Origin: Bacteroidales bacterium
GTDB taxonomy: Bacteria > Bacteroidota > Bacteroidia > Bacteroidales > UBA932
Reading direction: 5' to 3'
Assembly (NCBI GenBank): GCA_023230265.1
Contig: JALNXR010000002.1
Location: 1 to 31,300, forward strand
DNA length: 31,300 nucleotides
Part shown: positions 16,034-25,732 of the stretch, one piece after another
Layout: every line of letters starts with the position of its first letter
Position numbering within the stretch: position 1 is the first letter of the stretch
Notes under the pieces: model-generated
The model's database searches: none
What the model was told of the DNA's origin: nothing
Seen by the model: only the letters and a program-made list of their open reading frames with translations
Position numbers and translations under genes: made by a program

Positions 16034-18160
16034 ATGAATAGATTAAAGATGCACAGCCCAAATTTCACAGATGCAAATATCGCCAGAGTGGCGGAGCTGT
16101 TTCCCAACTGTGTCACAGAAGCTACTGATGAATCAGGCTCACTTACACGCGTGATTGACTTTGATCAGCTGCGTCAGGAGCTAAGCAACCATATTGTTGA
16201 AGGGCCGCGCGAACGCTACCAGCTCAACTGGCCGGGCAAGCGTGAGGCGCTACTGACCGCCAACGCCCCGATTGCAAAGACCCTGCGTCCCTGCCGTGAA
16301 GAGAGTGTGGATTTTGACACAACCGAGAACCTGTTCATCGAAGGCGATAACCTTGATGCGCTGAAACTTCTGCAGGAGACCTATCTGGGCAAGGTCAAGA
16401 TGATCTATATTGATCCCCCCTATAACACCGGCAACGATTTTATCTACTCTGATAACTTTGCGGAATCAACTGATGATTTTCTGAAGGGCTCTGGACAGAG
16501 AGACGAAGAGGGCAATCGCTTGGTTGCCAACACAGAGTCCAACGGACGCTTTCACTCGGATTGGCTCAGTATGATGTATTCGCGGCTGAAGTTGGCGAGA
16601 AATCTACTCAGGGATGATGGGGTTATTTTTATCAGCATTGATGACGGTGAGGTTGCCAATCTTCGTAAACTGGGAGATGAGGTCTTTGGGGAGAACCAGT
16701 TTGCTGCTCAAATTATTTGGAAGAAAAGGAACACGCCGCCCAATGATAAAGTTATTGGAACTCAACACGATTATATACTTGTCTATGTGAAAACTTCGCT
16801 TGATGGGATTAACTTGCGGAGACGATCCGATGATCAAATTGCGCGATATAAGAATCCAGATAACCATCCCAAAGGACCGTGGGTTGCTGGCGATTTGTCT
16901 GCAAATGTTAAAGGTGGACGTTATGTTGAATCGTTAAACTATACGATTAAAAACCCACGAACTGGACAAGAGTTCTCTCCTCCAAATAATGGCAATTGGC
17001 GATTTAACAGCGAACGTATGCAGCGACATATAGATGTCGATGAAATATATTTTGGACAAGAAGATAAATCCTCGCCCAAGTTTAAACGCTTTCTCTCAGA
17101 AGTAAAATCTGGCACCACTTGGACAACACTATGGGATTTCGCTCCTTTAAACACAAGCGGGTCAAAGGAAATGAAGGATATCTTTGGGAATTCAGTCCTG
17201 TTTGAAAGTCCTAAACCAGTTGGGCTGATAAAGCATATCGTTTCAGCAGGTTCAGATACCGACTCAATAATTGTGGATTTTTTCTCCGGTTCTGCTACCA
17301 CAGCTCACGCCGTCATGCAACTCAATGCTGAAGATGGAGGTAAGCGCAAATTTATCATGGTACAGCTGCCTGAAGCGTGCGATGAAAAGTCTGAAGCGTT
17401 TAAAGCTGGATACGAGACTATCGCAGAGATCAGCAAGGAGCGCATCCGCCGGGCTGGCAAGAAGATTCTGGAAGGTTTAACCACAGAGGGCACGGAAAAA
17501 CACGGAAAGAGCAGCGAGGATTTATTCAACTCCACTTCCGTGCCTTCAGTGTCTTCCGTGGTTGATAAAAAAGGTTTAACCACGGAAAGCACGGAAAAAC
17601 ACGGAAAGGACAGCGAGGATTTATTCAACTCCACTTCCGAGGTTGATACCCTTGACATCGGTTTCCGCGTCCTGAAAGTCGACTCAAGTAACATGCAGGA
17701 CGTTTACTACACTCCGGATGCAACCAAGCAGGCTGAGCTGTTTGATCTGGTTGATAACATAAAACCGGATCGCGCCCCTGAAGACCTTCTGTTTCAGGTT
17801 TTACTGGATTGGGGTGTTGATCTCACCTTGCCGATTTCTAAAGAAATCATCAAGGTAATTAAGGATGAAGGCGGGAAAAGGAAGGATGAAAGGGACACAG
17901 ATGAAAAAGGTGCTTCATCCCTCAGCCTTCATCCTTCATCCTTCCAAGAATACGAAGTATTCTTGGTTGATGGCAACGCACTGGCCGCATGTTTTGTTAA
18001 AGCCGGTGAGATTACAGAGGAGTTCTGTAAGGAGCTGGCAAAGCGCAAGCCACTGCGCATTGTATTCCGGGATGCCGGTTTTAAAGATGACAGCGTGAAA
18101 ATCAATGTGGAGCAGATCTTCAAACTGATGAGCCCGGGTACGGAGGTGCGTTCGATATGA
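16034..18160 (+). CDS. mod: Type III restriction-modification methyltransferase (Mod)
   Basis: A 708-residue beta-class N6-adenine DNA methyltransferase. Motif IV is DPPYN at 127-131; motif I (DFFSGSATTAHAV) starts at D415, downstream as expected for the beta class. The middle region between them should hold target recognition. The C-terminus DVYYTPD, CFVKAG and FRDAGFKDDSVKINVEQIFK is conserved Type III Mod sequence and pairs with Res. Mod methylates one strand of an asymmetric site. Two tandem repeat-derived blocks (residues about 482-537) and a third (about 610-638) are inserted in frame between conserved segments, which makes the protein longer than usual. Its stop overlaps the start of the AlbA_2 gene (ATGA). 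The inserts lie outside catalytic motifs, so activity is plausible. Confidence 0.92.
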   Translation: MNRLKMHSPNFTDANIARVAELFPNCVTEATDESGSLTRVIDFDQLRQELSNHIVEGPRERYQLNWPGKREALLTANAPIAKTLRPCREESVDFDTTENLFIEGDNLDALKLLQETYLGKVKMIYIDPPYNTGNDFIYSDNFAESTDDFLKGSGQRDEEGNRLVANTESNGRFHSDWLSMMYSRLKLARNLLRDDGVIFISIDDGEVANLRKLGDEVFGENQFAAQIIWKKRNTPPNDKVIGTQHDYILVYVKTSLDGINLRRRSDDQIARYKNPDNHPKGPWVAGDLSANVKGGRYVESLNYTIKNPRTGQEFSPPNNGNWRFNSERMQRHIDVDEIYFGQEDKSSPKFKRFLSEVKSGTTWTTLWDFAPLNTSGSKEMKDIFGNSVLFESPKPVGLIKHIVSAGSDTDSIIVDFFSGSATTAHAVMQLNAEDGGKRKFIMVQLPEACDEKSEAFKAGYETIAEISKERIRRAGKKILEGLTTEGTEKHGKSSEDLFNSTSVPSVSSVVDKKGLTTESTEKHGKDSEDLFNSTSEVDTLDIGFRVLKVDSSNMQDVYYTPDATKQAELFDLVDNIKPDRAPEDLLFQVLLDWGVDLTLPISKEIIKVIKDEGGKRKDERDTDEKGASSLSLHPSSFQEYEVFLVDGNALAACFVKAGEITEEFCKELAKRKPLRIVFRDAGFKDDSVKINVEQIFKLMSPGTEVRSI
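17474..17643 (+). repeat. Tandem cacggaaag-type repeat inserted in frame in mod
   Basis: A unit beginning GGTTTAACCAC recurs after exactly 99 bases (17474 and 17573), i.e. 33 codons. The first copy has imperfect inverted ends, AACCAC at 17479 and GTGGTT ending at 17563. It is translated as TTEGTEKHGK and TTESTEKHGK, each followed by an SEDLFNSTS stretch. The same repeat class appears untranslated at 4707-4799. Confidence 0.8.
17861..17945. repeat. GGATGAAGG hairpin element inserted in frame in mod
   Basis: AAGGATGAAGGCGGG and GGAAGGATGAA on the left face CTTCATCC, CCTTCATCC and TTCATCCTTCC on the right, making an 85-base imperfect hairpin inside the gene. It is read as KDEGGKRKDE...SLHPSSF between the conserved segments ending EIIKVI and starting YEVFLVDG. 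Confidence 0.75.
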
Positions 18161-19842
18161 ATTGCGAAAAACACGAACAGGACGCAATAAAATCGGTTCT
18201 GGACAAACTTATCAGGAACTGGGAAAACGAAGTCGTGGAGTTTAAGCAGGCCGGTCAGAATTATTCGACCGACAAAATAGGCGAATATTTCTCGGCTCTA
18301 ACTAATGAAGCTAACTTGCGCGGACAAGAGAAGGCTTGGCTGGTTTTCGGAGTGAATAACAAATCACGGAGTGTTGTCGGCAGCGATTACCGCCAGGATC
18401 CGGAGCGGCTGCAAAGCACAAAAATGCAGATATCTGAAAACACGGAACCAAGTATCACTTTCAGGAATGTCCATATTTTCATGCATCCCGAAGGTCGCGT
18501 GGTGCTCTTTGAGATCCCGTCCGCCCCTTGCGGTCTGCCGATAGCCTGGAAAGGACATTACTATGCCCGGGCAGGTGAAAGTCTGACTAGTCTCGGATTA
18601 GATAAACAGGATGAGATCCGTCAGCAAACCCTTACGACCGATTGGTCTGCCAAGCTTGTTCCTAATGCCACAGTTGAAGCTCTTGATGAGCGGGCTCTGC
18701 AGAAAGCCCGTAAATCCTATGCGAAAAAGTACTCTAATCGCTTTCCGGCTGACGAAGTGCTACGCTGGTCATTGACTACTTTTCTAGACCGTGCCCGGCT
18801 GACCTATGATGGCAGTCTTACCCGCGCTGCCCTACTTCTACTTGGCAAGCCGGAGTCGGCATACCTGTTGTCTCCGCATCCTGCGCAACTGACTTGGAAG
18901 CTTGTGGGCGTGGAGCGGGCTTATGAGCACTTCGGGCCACCGTTCCTGCTGAACACTTCGGCGCTTTACCGGAAGATTCGCAATATCCAACTCCGCATAC
19001 TGCCAGAGAATCAGTTGCTGGCTGTTGAAGTTTCAAAGTATGATCAGCGTATTGCACTGGAGGCCCTGCACAATTGCATCGCACACCAGGACTATACCCG
19101 CAATGGGCGAATAGTTGTTACGGAAATGCCGGATCGTCTGATCTTCGAGAATGAGGGCTTCTTTTTCGAAGGCAGCCCAGAGGATTATGTGAGCGGAGAA
19201 AAGACTCCTCGTCGCTATCGTAACCCAGTGCTGGCGCAGGCCATGACGGAACTTAACATGATCGACACCTTGGGGTACGGCATTCACGCTATTCATGTCG
19301 GGCAAGCACGCCGTTATTTACCGATGCCGGATTATGATCTGACCAACCCCAATGCAGTGAAGATGACCGTTTATGGCGGCGTAGTCGATCCAGCATACAG
19401 CCGTTTATTGATCCAGAAAACCGATTTGCCGTTGGATGAAATACTGGCTCTGGACCGTGTCCAAAAGCATTTGCCACTTTCCGACGATATGGTCAGGCGG
19501 TTACGGCGTGACGGGCTCATTGAAGGACGCAAGCCAAATTTGTATGTTTCCGCCTCAGTGGCCAAAGTTACGGCCGGAAAAGCCGAGTACATCCGAACCC
19601 GCGCTCAAGACGACGATTATTATTGCAAGCTGGTTACCGATTACCTTAAGAAATTCGGCCAGGCTAACCGTAAGGAAATTGACAGACTGCTGATAGATAA
19701 GCTGAGTGATGCTCTGAATGACGATCAAAGATCACAAAAGATATCTAATCTGCTAACTAGATTAAGACGCCATGGAACCATAGTAAATAAGGGTTCAAGG
19801 AAGACGTCTTCATGGGAGCTTGCAAAAAAGGTTGCAGAATAA
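18157..19842 (+). CDS. Schlafen/AlbA_2-domain ATP-binding protein of the R-M operon
   Basis: A 561-residue protein. The N-terminus carries an AlbA_2 (bacterial Schlafen-type) domain with the EFK motif at residues 28-30 (ENEVVEFKQ) and WLVFGVNN near 61-68. A HATPase_c_4-like region near 300-345 reads ALHNCIAHQDYTRNGRI and IFENEGF, comparable to the putative ATP-binding C-terminal domain of RecG-like Schlafen proteins. The last 130 residues look like winged-helix DNA-binding segments. Schlafen-like domains can be regulators or tRNA/RNA nucleases; which applies is not shown. It starts within the stop codon of mod, so it is translationally coupled, and precedes res. This places it as an accessory subunit or regulator of the Type III system. 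Confidence 0.8.
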   Translation: MNCEKHEQDAIKSVLDKLIRNWENEVVEFKQAGQNYSTDKIGEYFSALTNEANLRGQEKAWLVFGVNNKSRSVVGSDYRQDPERLQSTKMQISENTEPSITFRNVHIFMHPEGRVVLFEIPSAPCGLPIAWKGHYYARAGESLTSLGLDKQDEIRQQTLTTDWSAKLVPNATVEALDERALQKARKSYAKKYSNRFPADEVLRWSLTTFLDRARLTYDGSLTRAALLLLGKPESAYLLSPHPAQLTWKLVGVERAYEHFGPPFLLNTSALYRKIRNIQLRILPENQLLAVEVSKYDQRIALEALHNCIAHQDYTRNGRIVVTEMPDRLIFENEGFFFEGSPEDYVSGEKTPRRYRNPVLAQAMTELNMIDTLGYGIHAIHVGQARRYLPMPDYDLTNPNAVKMTVYGGVVDPAYSRLLIQKTDLPLDEILALDRVQKHLPLSDDMVRRLRRDGLIEGRKPNLYVSASVAKVTAGKAEYIRTRAQDDDYYCKLVTDYLKKFGQANRKEIDRLLIDKLSDALNDDQRSQKISNLLTRLRRHGTIVNKGSRKTSSWELAKKVAE

Positions 19843-19973
19843 AATGGCCTTAAAAAATAAGAATAGGCATGGATATGGATTGTAACCGCTTGAGAAACAA
19901 TTTGTTAGGCTTTAATGAAATTTATTCTGCAACTCCGTATTGCAGAATAAATACAGGTAGCATGCAGAATAAA
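19832..19973. promoter_or_regulatory. Cluster of TGCAGAATAAA motifs between AlbA_2 gene and res
   Basis: TTGCAGAATAAA occurs at 19832-19843 (overlapping the stop codon), at 19940-19951, and without its first T at 19963-19973. An exact inverted copy lies at 19920-19932, which forms a perfect 13-bp hairpin with 19940-19952 around a 7-base loop. It is the only sizeable gap inside the mod-AlbA_2-res run. It may be an operator, an attenuator or the relic of a duplicated gene end. Confidence 0.45.
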
Positions 19974-19984
19974 GAGAGCTTGTG

Positions 19985-22900
19985 ATGAAACTGAAATTTA
20001 AGAAACAAAAATACCAGACGCTGGCCGTTGAATCAGTGGTGGATTGCTTTAACGGGCAGCCGCCCTCATCAAAAATGACCTACCGAATTGATCCCGGGCG
20101 GGCAAAGAAGAACGCTCAAGGAGCATATCAGGCGGATCTGCTGGATGCTGATGGCTTCAGAAATGCTGCAATTATCCTGAGTGAATCTCAGATCCTCAAA
20201 AACATTCAGGATGTGCAGCTGCGCCAAAACCTCCCCTTGTCAGACGAGCTGGTCAAAAGTGCGATCTCTCCGGTTAACCTTGATGTGGAGATGGAGACCG
20301 GCACTGGCAAGACTTACTGCTACATCAAAACCATGTTTGAGATGAACCAGCGTTTTGGCTGGAACAAGTTCATTATCGTTGTTCCAAGCATCGCCATCCG
20401 CGAAGGCGTTTATAAGTCGCTGGAGATTACCGCCGAGCATTTTCAGGAGCAGTACCACAAGAAGGCCAAGTTTTTTATCTACAACTCCAAGCAGCTTCAC
20501 AATCTGGAGAGTTTTTCATCGGATGCCGGGATAAACATTATGGTGATCAACGTTCAGGCTTTCAATGCGCGGGGCAAAGATAACCGTCGTATCTATGAAG
20601 AGCTGGATGATTTTCAGAGCCGCCGTCCGATTGATGTGATCAAAGCCAACCACCCAATTCTGATTCTGGATGAGCCGCAGAAGATGGAGGGGGCAAAAAC
20701 ACTCGACTCCCTCAGGGAGTTTAATGCCCTAATGATTCTGCGGTACTCTGCCACCCACAAAAAGCAGCACAATAAAATTCATCGCCTGGATGCGCTGGAT
20801 GCCTACAATCAGAAGCTGGTCAAGAAGATCGCCGTGCGGGGTATCTCTGTTAAAGGTCTCTCCGGCACCAATGCTTATCTCTATCTGGAAGCCATTGAGA
20901 TCTCGAAACAGTCACCCATTGCGCGGGTTGAGATGGAGTTCAGGCAGAATAACGGGATAAAAAGAATCACGCGCAGGCTAGGCAAAGGCGACAACCTGTT
21001 CACACTCTCCGGCGAACTGGATCAGTATAAAGGGTTTGTTATCGCTGAGATCAATGCGGTAACCGACACCGTGGAGTTTACCAACGGACACACCCTGCAG
21101 GCCGGCGAAGCAACTGGCGATGTGAACGAGTTAGCTCTCAGACGGATTCAGATCCGCGAGGCCATCCGGGCGCACCTTGAAAAGGAGAGGTCGCTGTTCC
21201 ATCAAGGCATTAAAACACTCTCCCTCTTCTTTATTGACCAGGTTGCTAAATATCGTGTTTACACCGAGGTTGGCGAGGAGGGCGGTGAATATGCAAAGAT
21301 CTTTGAGGAGGAGTACCAGCACTCTGTGAATGAACTTTGTCAGGATATGTTTCTACCGGAGGCCTATAAAACCTACCTGAATAACATCTCGGCGGAGCGG
21401 ACACACAACGGATATTTCTCGATCGACAAAAAGAGTAGGCGGCTGGTTGATCCTGCAACTGCGGCGAGATCAACCGAGGCAGATGATGTCGATGCCTACA
21501 GCCTGATCCTGAAGGACAAAGAGCGTCTGCTTTCATTTAAAGAGCCTACCCGTTTCATTTTCTCTCACTCCGCGCTGCGGGAGGGGTGGGACAACCCCAA
21601 TGTTTTTGTGATCTGCACGCTGAAGCACAGCGACAACACCATTTCCCGTCGTCAGGAGGTCGGGCGCGGCATGCGCATTGCGGTTAATCAATCCGGCGAC
21701 CGACAGGATGATCCTGCAACCGTTCACGAAACAAATGTGCTGACAGTTGTGGCCAGTGAGAGCTACAAAGATTTTGTCAGCGCACTTCAAAAGGACATCA
21801 GCGAATCACTCTCTGAGAGGCCCCGTGAAGCCAACGAGAAATACTTTACCGGCAAGCTCCTTCTGGTGGAAGCCGGTCCTGTTCCGGTCACGCCCTTGAT
21901 GGCCAAGCAGATCTGCCGGTATCTTGTTAAAAACGATTACACTGATCTGGATGATCGCATCACCCATCAGTATATTGATGCAGAAAAAAGCGGAACACTT
22001 GCGGAGTTGCCAGAGGAACTCAAACCATACAAAGAACAGGTTATCGCGTTGATTAACAGCGTTTACTCTGATATTAAGATGCCGCAGATTGACAATGGAA
22101 GAGGGGCAAAATTTAACCCACTCAACGCCAACTTTGAGAAAAAAGAGTTCAAAGAGCTGTGGAACCGGATCAACCACAAGGCTGTTTACAGTGTGGATTT
22201 CGACAGCGATGAGCTGGTTGGCAAATGTGTCCAGGAACTGAACCATGCGCTAAGGGTTACTCCGCTTCAATACACGGTGGAGCGAGGCGAACAGCTAGGC
22301 AAGGTCAGTTATGACCAGCTGAAATCCGGTGAAGGCTTCACCATTAACGAGAGCGAGATTGGTTACAACAACAGCTCCATTCACTCCGCAGTAGAATATG
22401 ATCTGGTTGGCAAGATCGCTGAGAGCGTTCAGCTGACCCGCCGCACGGTCACTGAGATCCTCTCCCGGATAGAGAAGGCTGTATTCGCTCAATTCAAAAC
22501 TAATCCTGAAAGTTTTATAACCAAAGCCATCCAGTATATTACGGAGCAGAAGGCCACCTGTATCATCGAGCACCTGAGTTACGACACCCTTTCAGAGACC
22601 TTTGACTCTGATATTTTCACTGACAGCCAGGTGAAGCAGGATTTCAGCAAGGCAGGCGATCCGCTCAAGCGGCACATCTATGATTACGTGATAACAGACT
22701 CAGGCATAGAGCGCACCTTTGTTCAGAATCTTGACGTGAGTTCAGAGGTGGTAGTTTACGCGAAGCTACCGAAAGGGTTTTCAATCCCGACACCTGTAGG
22801 CAACTACAACCCCGACTGGGCCATCTCCTTCAAAGAGGGGGCAGTCAAGCATGTTTACTTTGTAGCCGAGACCAAGGGCACAATGTCATCCATGGGGTTC

Positions 22901-23035
22901 CGTAAAACCGAGGAGATCAAAATCGCCTGCGCCCGTAAATTCTTCGCAGAGATCAACCGCAAGATCAATCCTGACAATGTCAAATACGGTGTTGTTGACA
23001 GCTATGGCAAGCTGATGGAGGTTGTGGGGAGTTGA
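19985..23035 (+). CDS. res: Type III restriction enzyme Res subunit
   Basis: A 1016-residue ATP-dependent endonuclease subunit. Helicase motif I is TGTGKT (G107-T111 counted from GTG 19982), and motif II is ILDEPQ near residue 230. [21 protein letters not shown] and the GRGMRI segment are the conserved late helicase motifs of Type III Res. A PD-(D/E)xK nuclease closes the protein: PDW with D945, then FVAETKG with E963 and K965. Res forms a complex with Mod, translocates along DNA and cuts about 25 bases from the site. The frame opens at GTG 19982, but ATG 19985 is preferred, with AGAGAG upstream. It is complete and undamaged. Confidence 0.93.
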   Translation: MKLKFKKQKYQTLAVESVVDCFNGQPPSSKMTYRIDPGRAKKNAQGAYQADLLDADGFRNAAIILSESQILKNIQDVQLRQNLPLSDELVKSAISPVNLDVEMETGTGKTYCYIKTMFEMNQRFGWNKFIIVVPSIAIREGVYKSLEITAEHFQEQYHKKAKFFIYNSKQLHNLESFSSDAGINIMVINVQAFNARGKDNRRIYEELDDFQSRRPIDVIKANHPILILDEPQKMEGAKTLDSLREFNALMILRYSATHKKQHNKIHRLDALDAYNQKLVKKIAVRGISVKGLSGTNAYLYLEAIEISKQSPIARVEMEFRQNNGIKRITRRLGKGDNLFTLSGELDQYKGFVIAEINAVTDTVEFTNGHTLQAGEATGDVNELALRRIQIREAIRAHLEKERSLFHQGIKTLSLFFIDQVAKYRVYTEVGEEGGEYAKIFEEEYQHSVNELCQDMFLPEAYKTYLNNISAERTHNGYFSIDKKSRRLVDPATAARSTEADDVDAYSLILKDKERLLSFKEPTRFIFSHSALREGWDNPNVFVICTLKHSDNTISRRQEVGRGMRIAVNQSGDRQDDPATVHETNVLTVVASESYKDFVSALQKDISESLSERPREANEKYFTGKLLLVEAGPVPVTPLMAKQICRYLVKNDYTDLDDRITHQYIDAEKSGTLAELPEELKPYKEQVIALINSVYSDIKMPQIDNGRGAKFNPLNANFEKKEFKELWNRINHKAVYSVDFDSDELVGKCVQELNHALRVTPLQYTVERGEQLGKVSYDQLKSGEGFTINESEIGYNNSSIHSAVEYDLVGKIAESVQLTRRTVTEILSRIEKAVFAQFKTNPESFITKAIQYITEQKATCIIEHLSYDTLSETFDSDIFTDSQVKQDFSKAGDPLKRHIYDYVITDSGIERTFVQNLDVSSEVVVYAKLPKGFSIPTPVGNYNPDWAISFKEGAVKHVYFVAETKGTMSSMGFRKTEEIKIACARKFFAEINRKINPDNVKYGVVDSYGKLMEVVGS

Positions 23036-23074
23036 GATCAGTTTCACGCAAATTTTTATTTGGAATGGATGTAA

Positions 23075-23233
23075 ATGAGTGATTATACAGATTTATTAGA
23101 AGGTGTGAACACACCATTTGTTTCAAGCGTCCCTTTTCTATTAACCATGTCCCCACCTTGGAGGAAGTCGCTGATGATGCCTTTGCCCCCTCCTCCTGAC
23201 CTAAATGCAAACATAAAAAGAAGCCCGCAGTGA
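23075..23233 (+). CDS. Short open frame of uncertain reality
   Basis: A 52-codon frame starting MSDYTDLLEGVNTPFVSSV and ending in a proline- and basic-rich tail, between res and the nitrilase-like gene. The first half looks protein-like, the second half does not, so it may be the 5' stub of a lost gene. No family recognised and no convincing ribosome site. Confidence 0.25.
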   Translation: MSDYTDLLEGVNTPFVSSVPFLLTMSPPWRKSLMMPLPPPPDLNANIKRSPQ

Positions 23234-23246
23234 AAGTGGACTTCTT
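23218..23246 (+). terminator. Weak hairpin after res, possible terminator
   Basis: AAGAAG (23218-23223) pairs with CTTCTT (23241-23246), with two further C-G pairs inside, followed by a short CTT run. It would separate the R-M transcription unit from the next operon. The stem is imperfect, so the call is tentative. Confidence 0.3.
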
Positions 23247-23313
23247 CTTGTGCATGTTATCCCTTTCCATCTGTTGTAGTGCCATTCCTGATTTACAGAT
23301 CAGTTAATTACTT

Positions 23314-25110
23314 ATGAAAACTATTAAAGAAATCACAGTTGACGGCCCTTGGCTTGTTGGTGATGAATTGCATCTGTGTATTGTCCAAACAGCACCGCCA
23401 AGCATAGATGACATTAAGGCTGACAGCCCGCGCCTAGCAAATGTATCACTGTTGCAGCATCTATTGCAGGGGAGACCTGACGTCGGCGGTGGCATACCAA
23501 TTCTCACAGAGCTGCTGCCAGGCTCGGGACCTTGCATTGTCATGTTCCCTGAATACTCTTTTGGGTCTGATGATTGGTTCGTCTTAAATAGCGCCATTGG
23601 ATCAGCAGAACGACCACTTGTTTTATTCGCGGGGTTTGGTGCATCGACAGGTGAGCTAGTGAAGCATTGGGCTTCGACTGATGCAGACGATTACTCCCAG
23701 CCGCACTGTTTCGAGACACCTTCAAGCCTTGCGCCTACCTCCCTCTACAATGGTGCCTGGTGCTGGGTTCACAGACCTGGTATAGATACAAGATGTTACT
23801 GTTTTCTGAAAACATTTCCTGATCAGAGAATAGAATGCATTACTATTCCCGATCTGGCATTAGGAGAAGTCCCATTGGTTTTTTCTTTCGATGACCTTGT
23901 GATCACGCCCGGAATTTGCGCCGACCTATTATGCGGACAGACGGACAATTGGCGCGACACCATCACAAAGCACCTTGAAAATACTTCAGTAGGTAAAAGC
24001 AAGTCGGTTTTTTTTGCGGGACTACTTTACCAAAAACCACCAGGACATGAATTGTGGCAAAACGCAATTGATGGCATGCTGAATATCCCTTTAGATAGAC
24101 CAGGTTTTAGTCCCGTTGTTGCTCTGGCCAATCATGCTTTAGGAACTCCAGAATGGGATAAAACATCAGATTGTTGGCGCAGCCAATCAGGTGTTTTTAC
24201 TTCCAAAAATGTCTTTATGTCTCAAGAATATCTATCACATGTTAAGAAAGTCACTGATCGTAATTTTATTGGCGTTCTCATTAGGCGCAGTGAACCTTGT
24301 GCTGTCGGAGGAAGAGTCCGATGGTCTAAAAGTGCAACGACCGGAATGTTTCTTTGGCATGTTGGGAAATGTGCCATTATATTATCGTGCAACGAAAAAT
24401 TCTCAGTTCTTTCACGCAATATTGAGGCTGATTATGAATGTGAACGCCTATTAAAGCGCCTTATTCTGCCAAAGCTAACATCGGGCACAGAAGTACTCGT
24501 GGACGAACGAGATTCACTCCTGCAGTTTATTGTGGATCACAAGATGGGTGCTCGACTGATCTCATCTTTACTTCAAGGTCTTGATGACACCGGGCAATAT
24601 AAAGCACAAAACAGCAAAGTTATCTGCACATGGATAAAAGATGACCAACGAAAAGAGCAGCTCCGCCGTGGGTTAGTGGGGTTACTATTCCTTAAAAAGA
24701 TTGAAATTGGTAATTGGAGCAACGAGAAGAACACCCTAGGGCAGATTCATAAAGATCTTGGAGGGAAACATGTTCACACATTAGTCTGGTCATCCGTAGA
24801 ACTGACTGGTCTCCAGATGAATCGCTCTATCGAGCAGTGGGTCAATGAATTTTCGACTACTCAAGTACTCTTGGTTATAGGGCAAGCTAACTCAGGAGCT
24901 CTAAATAGTGGGCGAGTAAAACCTGAAAAAAGGTGTGACGTTACTGTACCCGATGATAGAGCATTATCACGAAGTGCTTCTATTGTAGATATCTCAAATG
25001 TACGCCAAGCGTACGTGCTCTCGCTGGAAGAAGTTGAAAATTTTTATTCTTGGCAAGACGATTATAAAAGAGATTTAATGAATCATGTTCTTGCGACATT
25101 AGAGAGTTAA
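23314..25110 (+). CDS. Nitrilase-fold (carbon-nitrogen hydrolase) putative defence effector
   Basis: A 598-residue protein. The N-terminal 330 residues match the nitrilase superfamily pattern: LCIVQTAPPS at the start, Glu80 in VMFPEYSF, Lys166 in CFLKTFPD and Cys202 in TPGICADLL, the Glu-Lys-Cys triad in the usual order and spacing. Such enzymes hydrolyse nitriles, amides or N-acyl bonds. The C-terminal 230 residues are unrecognised (VDERDSLLQFIVDHKMGARL..., then RSASIVDISNVRQAYVLSLEE) and may be the domain that docks to its partners. It is first in a three-gene operon with a small middle protein and an SMC-like ATPase, the layout of Lamassu / ABC three-component systems, in which the first gene is the toxic effector. 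The enzyme class is well supported; substrate (NAD, a nucleotide, a peptide or lipid amide) is unknown. Confidence 0.75.
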   Translation: MKTIKEITVDGPWLVGDELHLCIVQTAPPSIDDIKADSPRLANVSLLQHLLQGRPDVGGGIPILTELLPGSGPCIVMFPEYSFGSDDWFVLNSAIGSAERPLVLFAGFGASTGELVKHWASTDADDYSQPHCFETPSSLAPTSLYNGAWCWVHRPGIDTRCYCFLKTFPDQRIECITIPDLALGEVPLVFSFDDLVITPGICADLLCGQTDNWRDTITKHLENTSVGKSKSVFFAGLLYQKPPGHELWQNAIDGMLNIPLDRPGFSPVVALANHALGTPEWDKTSDCWRSQSGVFTSKNVFMSQEYLSHVKKVTDRNFIGVLIRRSEPCAVGGRVRWSKSATTGMFLWHVGKCAIILSCNEKFSVLSRNIEADYECERLLKRLILPKLTSGTEVLVDERDSLLQFIVDHKMGARLISSLLQGLDDTGQYKAQNSKVICTWIKDDQRKEQLRRGLVGLLFLKKIEIGNWSNEKNTLGQIHKDLGGKHVHTLVWSSVELTGLQMNRSIEQWVNEFSTTQVLLVIGQANSGALNSGRVKPEKRCDVTVPDDRALSRSASIVDISNVRQAYVLSLEEVENFYSWQDDYKRDLMNHVLATLES

Positions 25111-25141
25111 CCACTATTGTGAAACAGAGAGAAGAGTATTT

Positions 25142-25732
25142 ATGAACTGGAAAGACACTTTTAATGCGATGGCCGAAAAGGTGGGGTTTCACCTTCAAGA
25201 CATTACACAGCAGGATGATGCCGACTTTCCTGCGGGGGAACCAGTAGACCTATGGATGAGTTCTTATGCCGCACTTTTGTTATGGTCGCCTAAATGTAAT
25301 TTACAGGATATTGAGCAGCGTCAGCTAACAGTTCAAGGCTGCTTCGACGGATTACTCTTAAAACAAGAGAAGGACGGTCAAGGGACATTTGATGGTTTCA
25401 TGGTTGTGAGTCTGTCAGAGACTCCTAAATCCACAGGCATCATTGAGTCCTTTTATAAAATGCAAGCGAACACATCCGTCTGCCGTAAGCATGTGCTTTG
25501 GCCAGAAAAAAATGGCCATACCGACATGAACACACAAATTTTTGAACTAACGCCACTTGGTCTACCTAACGCAGGCAAAATCGTCGATGCAGCCCAACTT
25601 CCTGAGCTAACAGAGAAGGAAAGATCTTTTATCGAAGATATCGAACGCAACAGGTCGGGAAAGCAGGTAGCCGAAGAGCAACTCACCTCTATTGGATTGC
25701 AGTTAAGGGAGACTAGCGATGAAGTTAAATAA
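25142..25732 (+). CDS. Middle component of an ABC three-component/Lamassu-like operon
   Basis: A 196-residue protein, MNWKDTFNAMAEKVGF..., with segments SYAALLLWSPKC, FDGFMVVSL and TSVCRKHVLWP, and a charged helical C-terminus. It resembles the small middle proteins (LmuC-like) that sit between effector and ATPase in Lamassu and ABC-3C systems; the CRK-VLWP stretch fits my memory of that group, but homology is modest. It starts 31 bases after the nitrilase-like gene and its last 14 bases overlap the ATPase start, so all three genes are co-translated. It has no catalytic motif and probably links effector and ATPase or loads DNA. Confidence 0.6.
   Translation: MNWKDTFNAMAEKVGFHLQDITQQDDADFPAGEPVDLWMSSYAALLLWSPKCNLQDIEQRQLTVQGCFDGLLLKQEKDGQGTFDGFMVVSLSETPKSTGIIESFYKMQANTSVCRKHVLWPEKNGHTDMNTQIFELTPLGLPNAGKIVDAAQLPELTEKERSFIEDIERNRSGKQVAEEQLTSIGLQLRETSDEVK

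Noticed and set aside
10036..23035. BREX or DISARM island
   Set aside because: No PglZ, BrxC/PglY or DUF1998-type protein is present; Mod and Res are standard Type III.
22980..23597. Minus-strand open frames across the res/nitrilase junction
   Set aside because: They run antisense to confident coding regions and lack starts or protein-family features.
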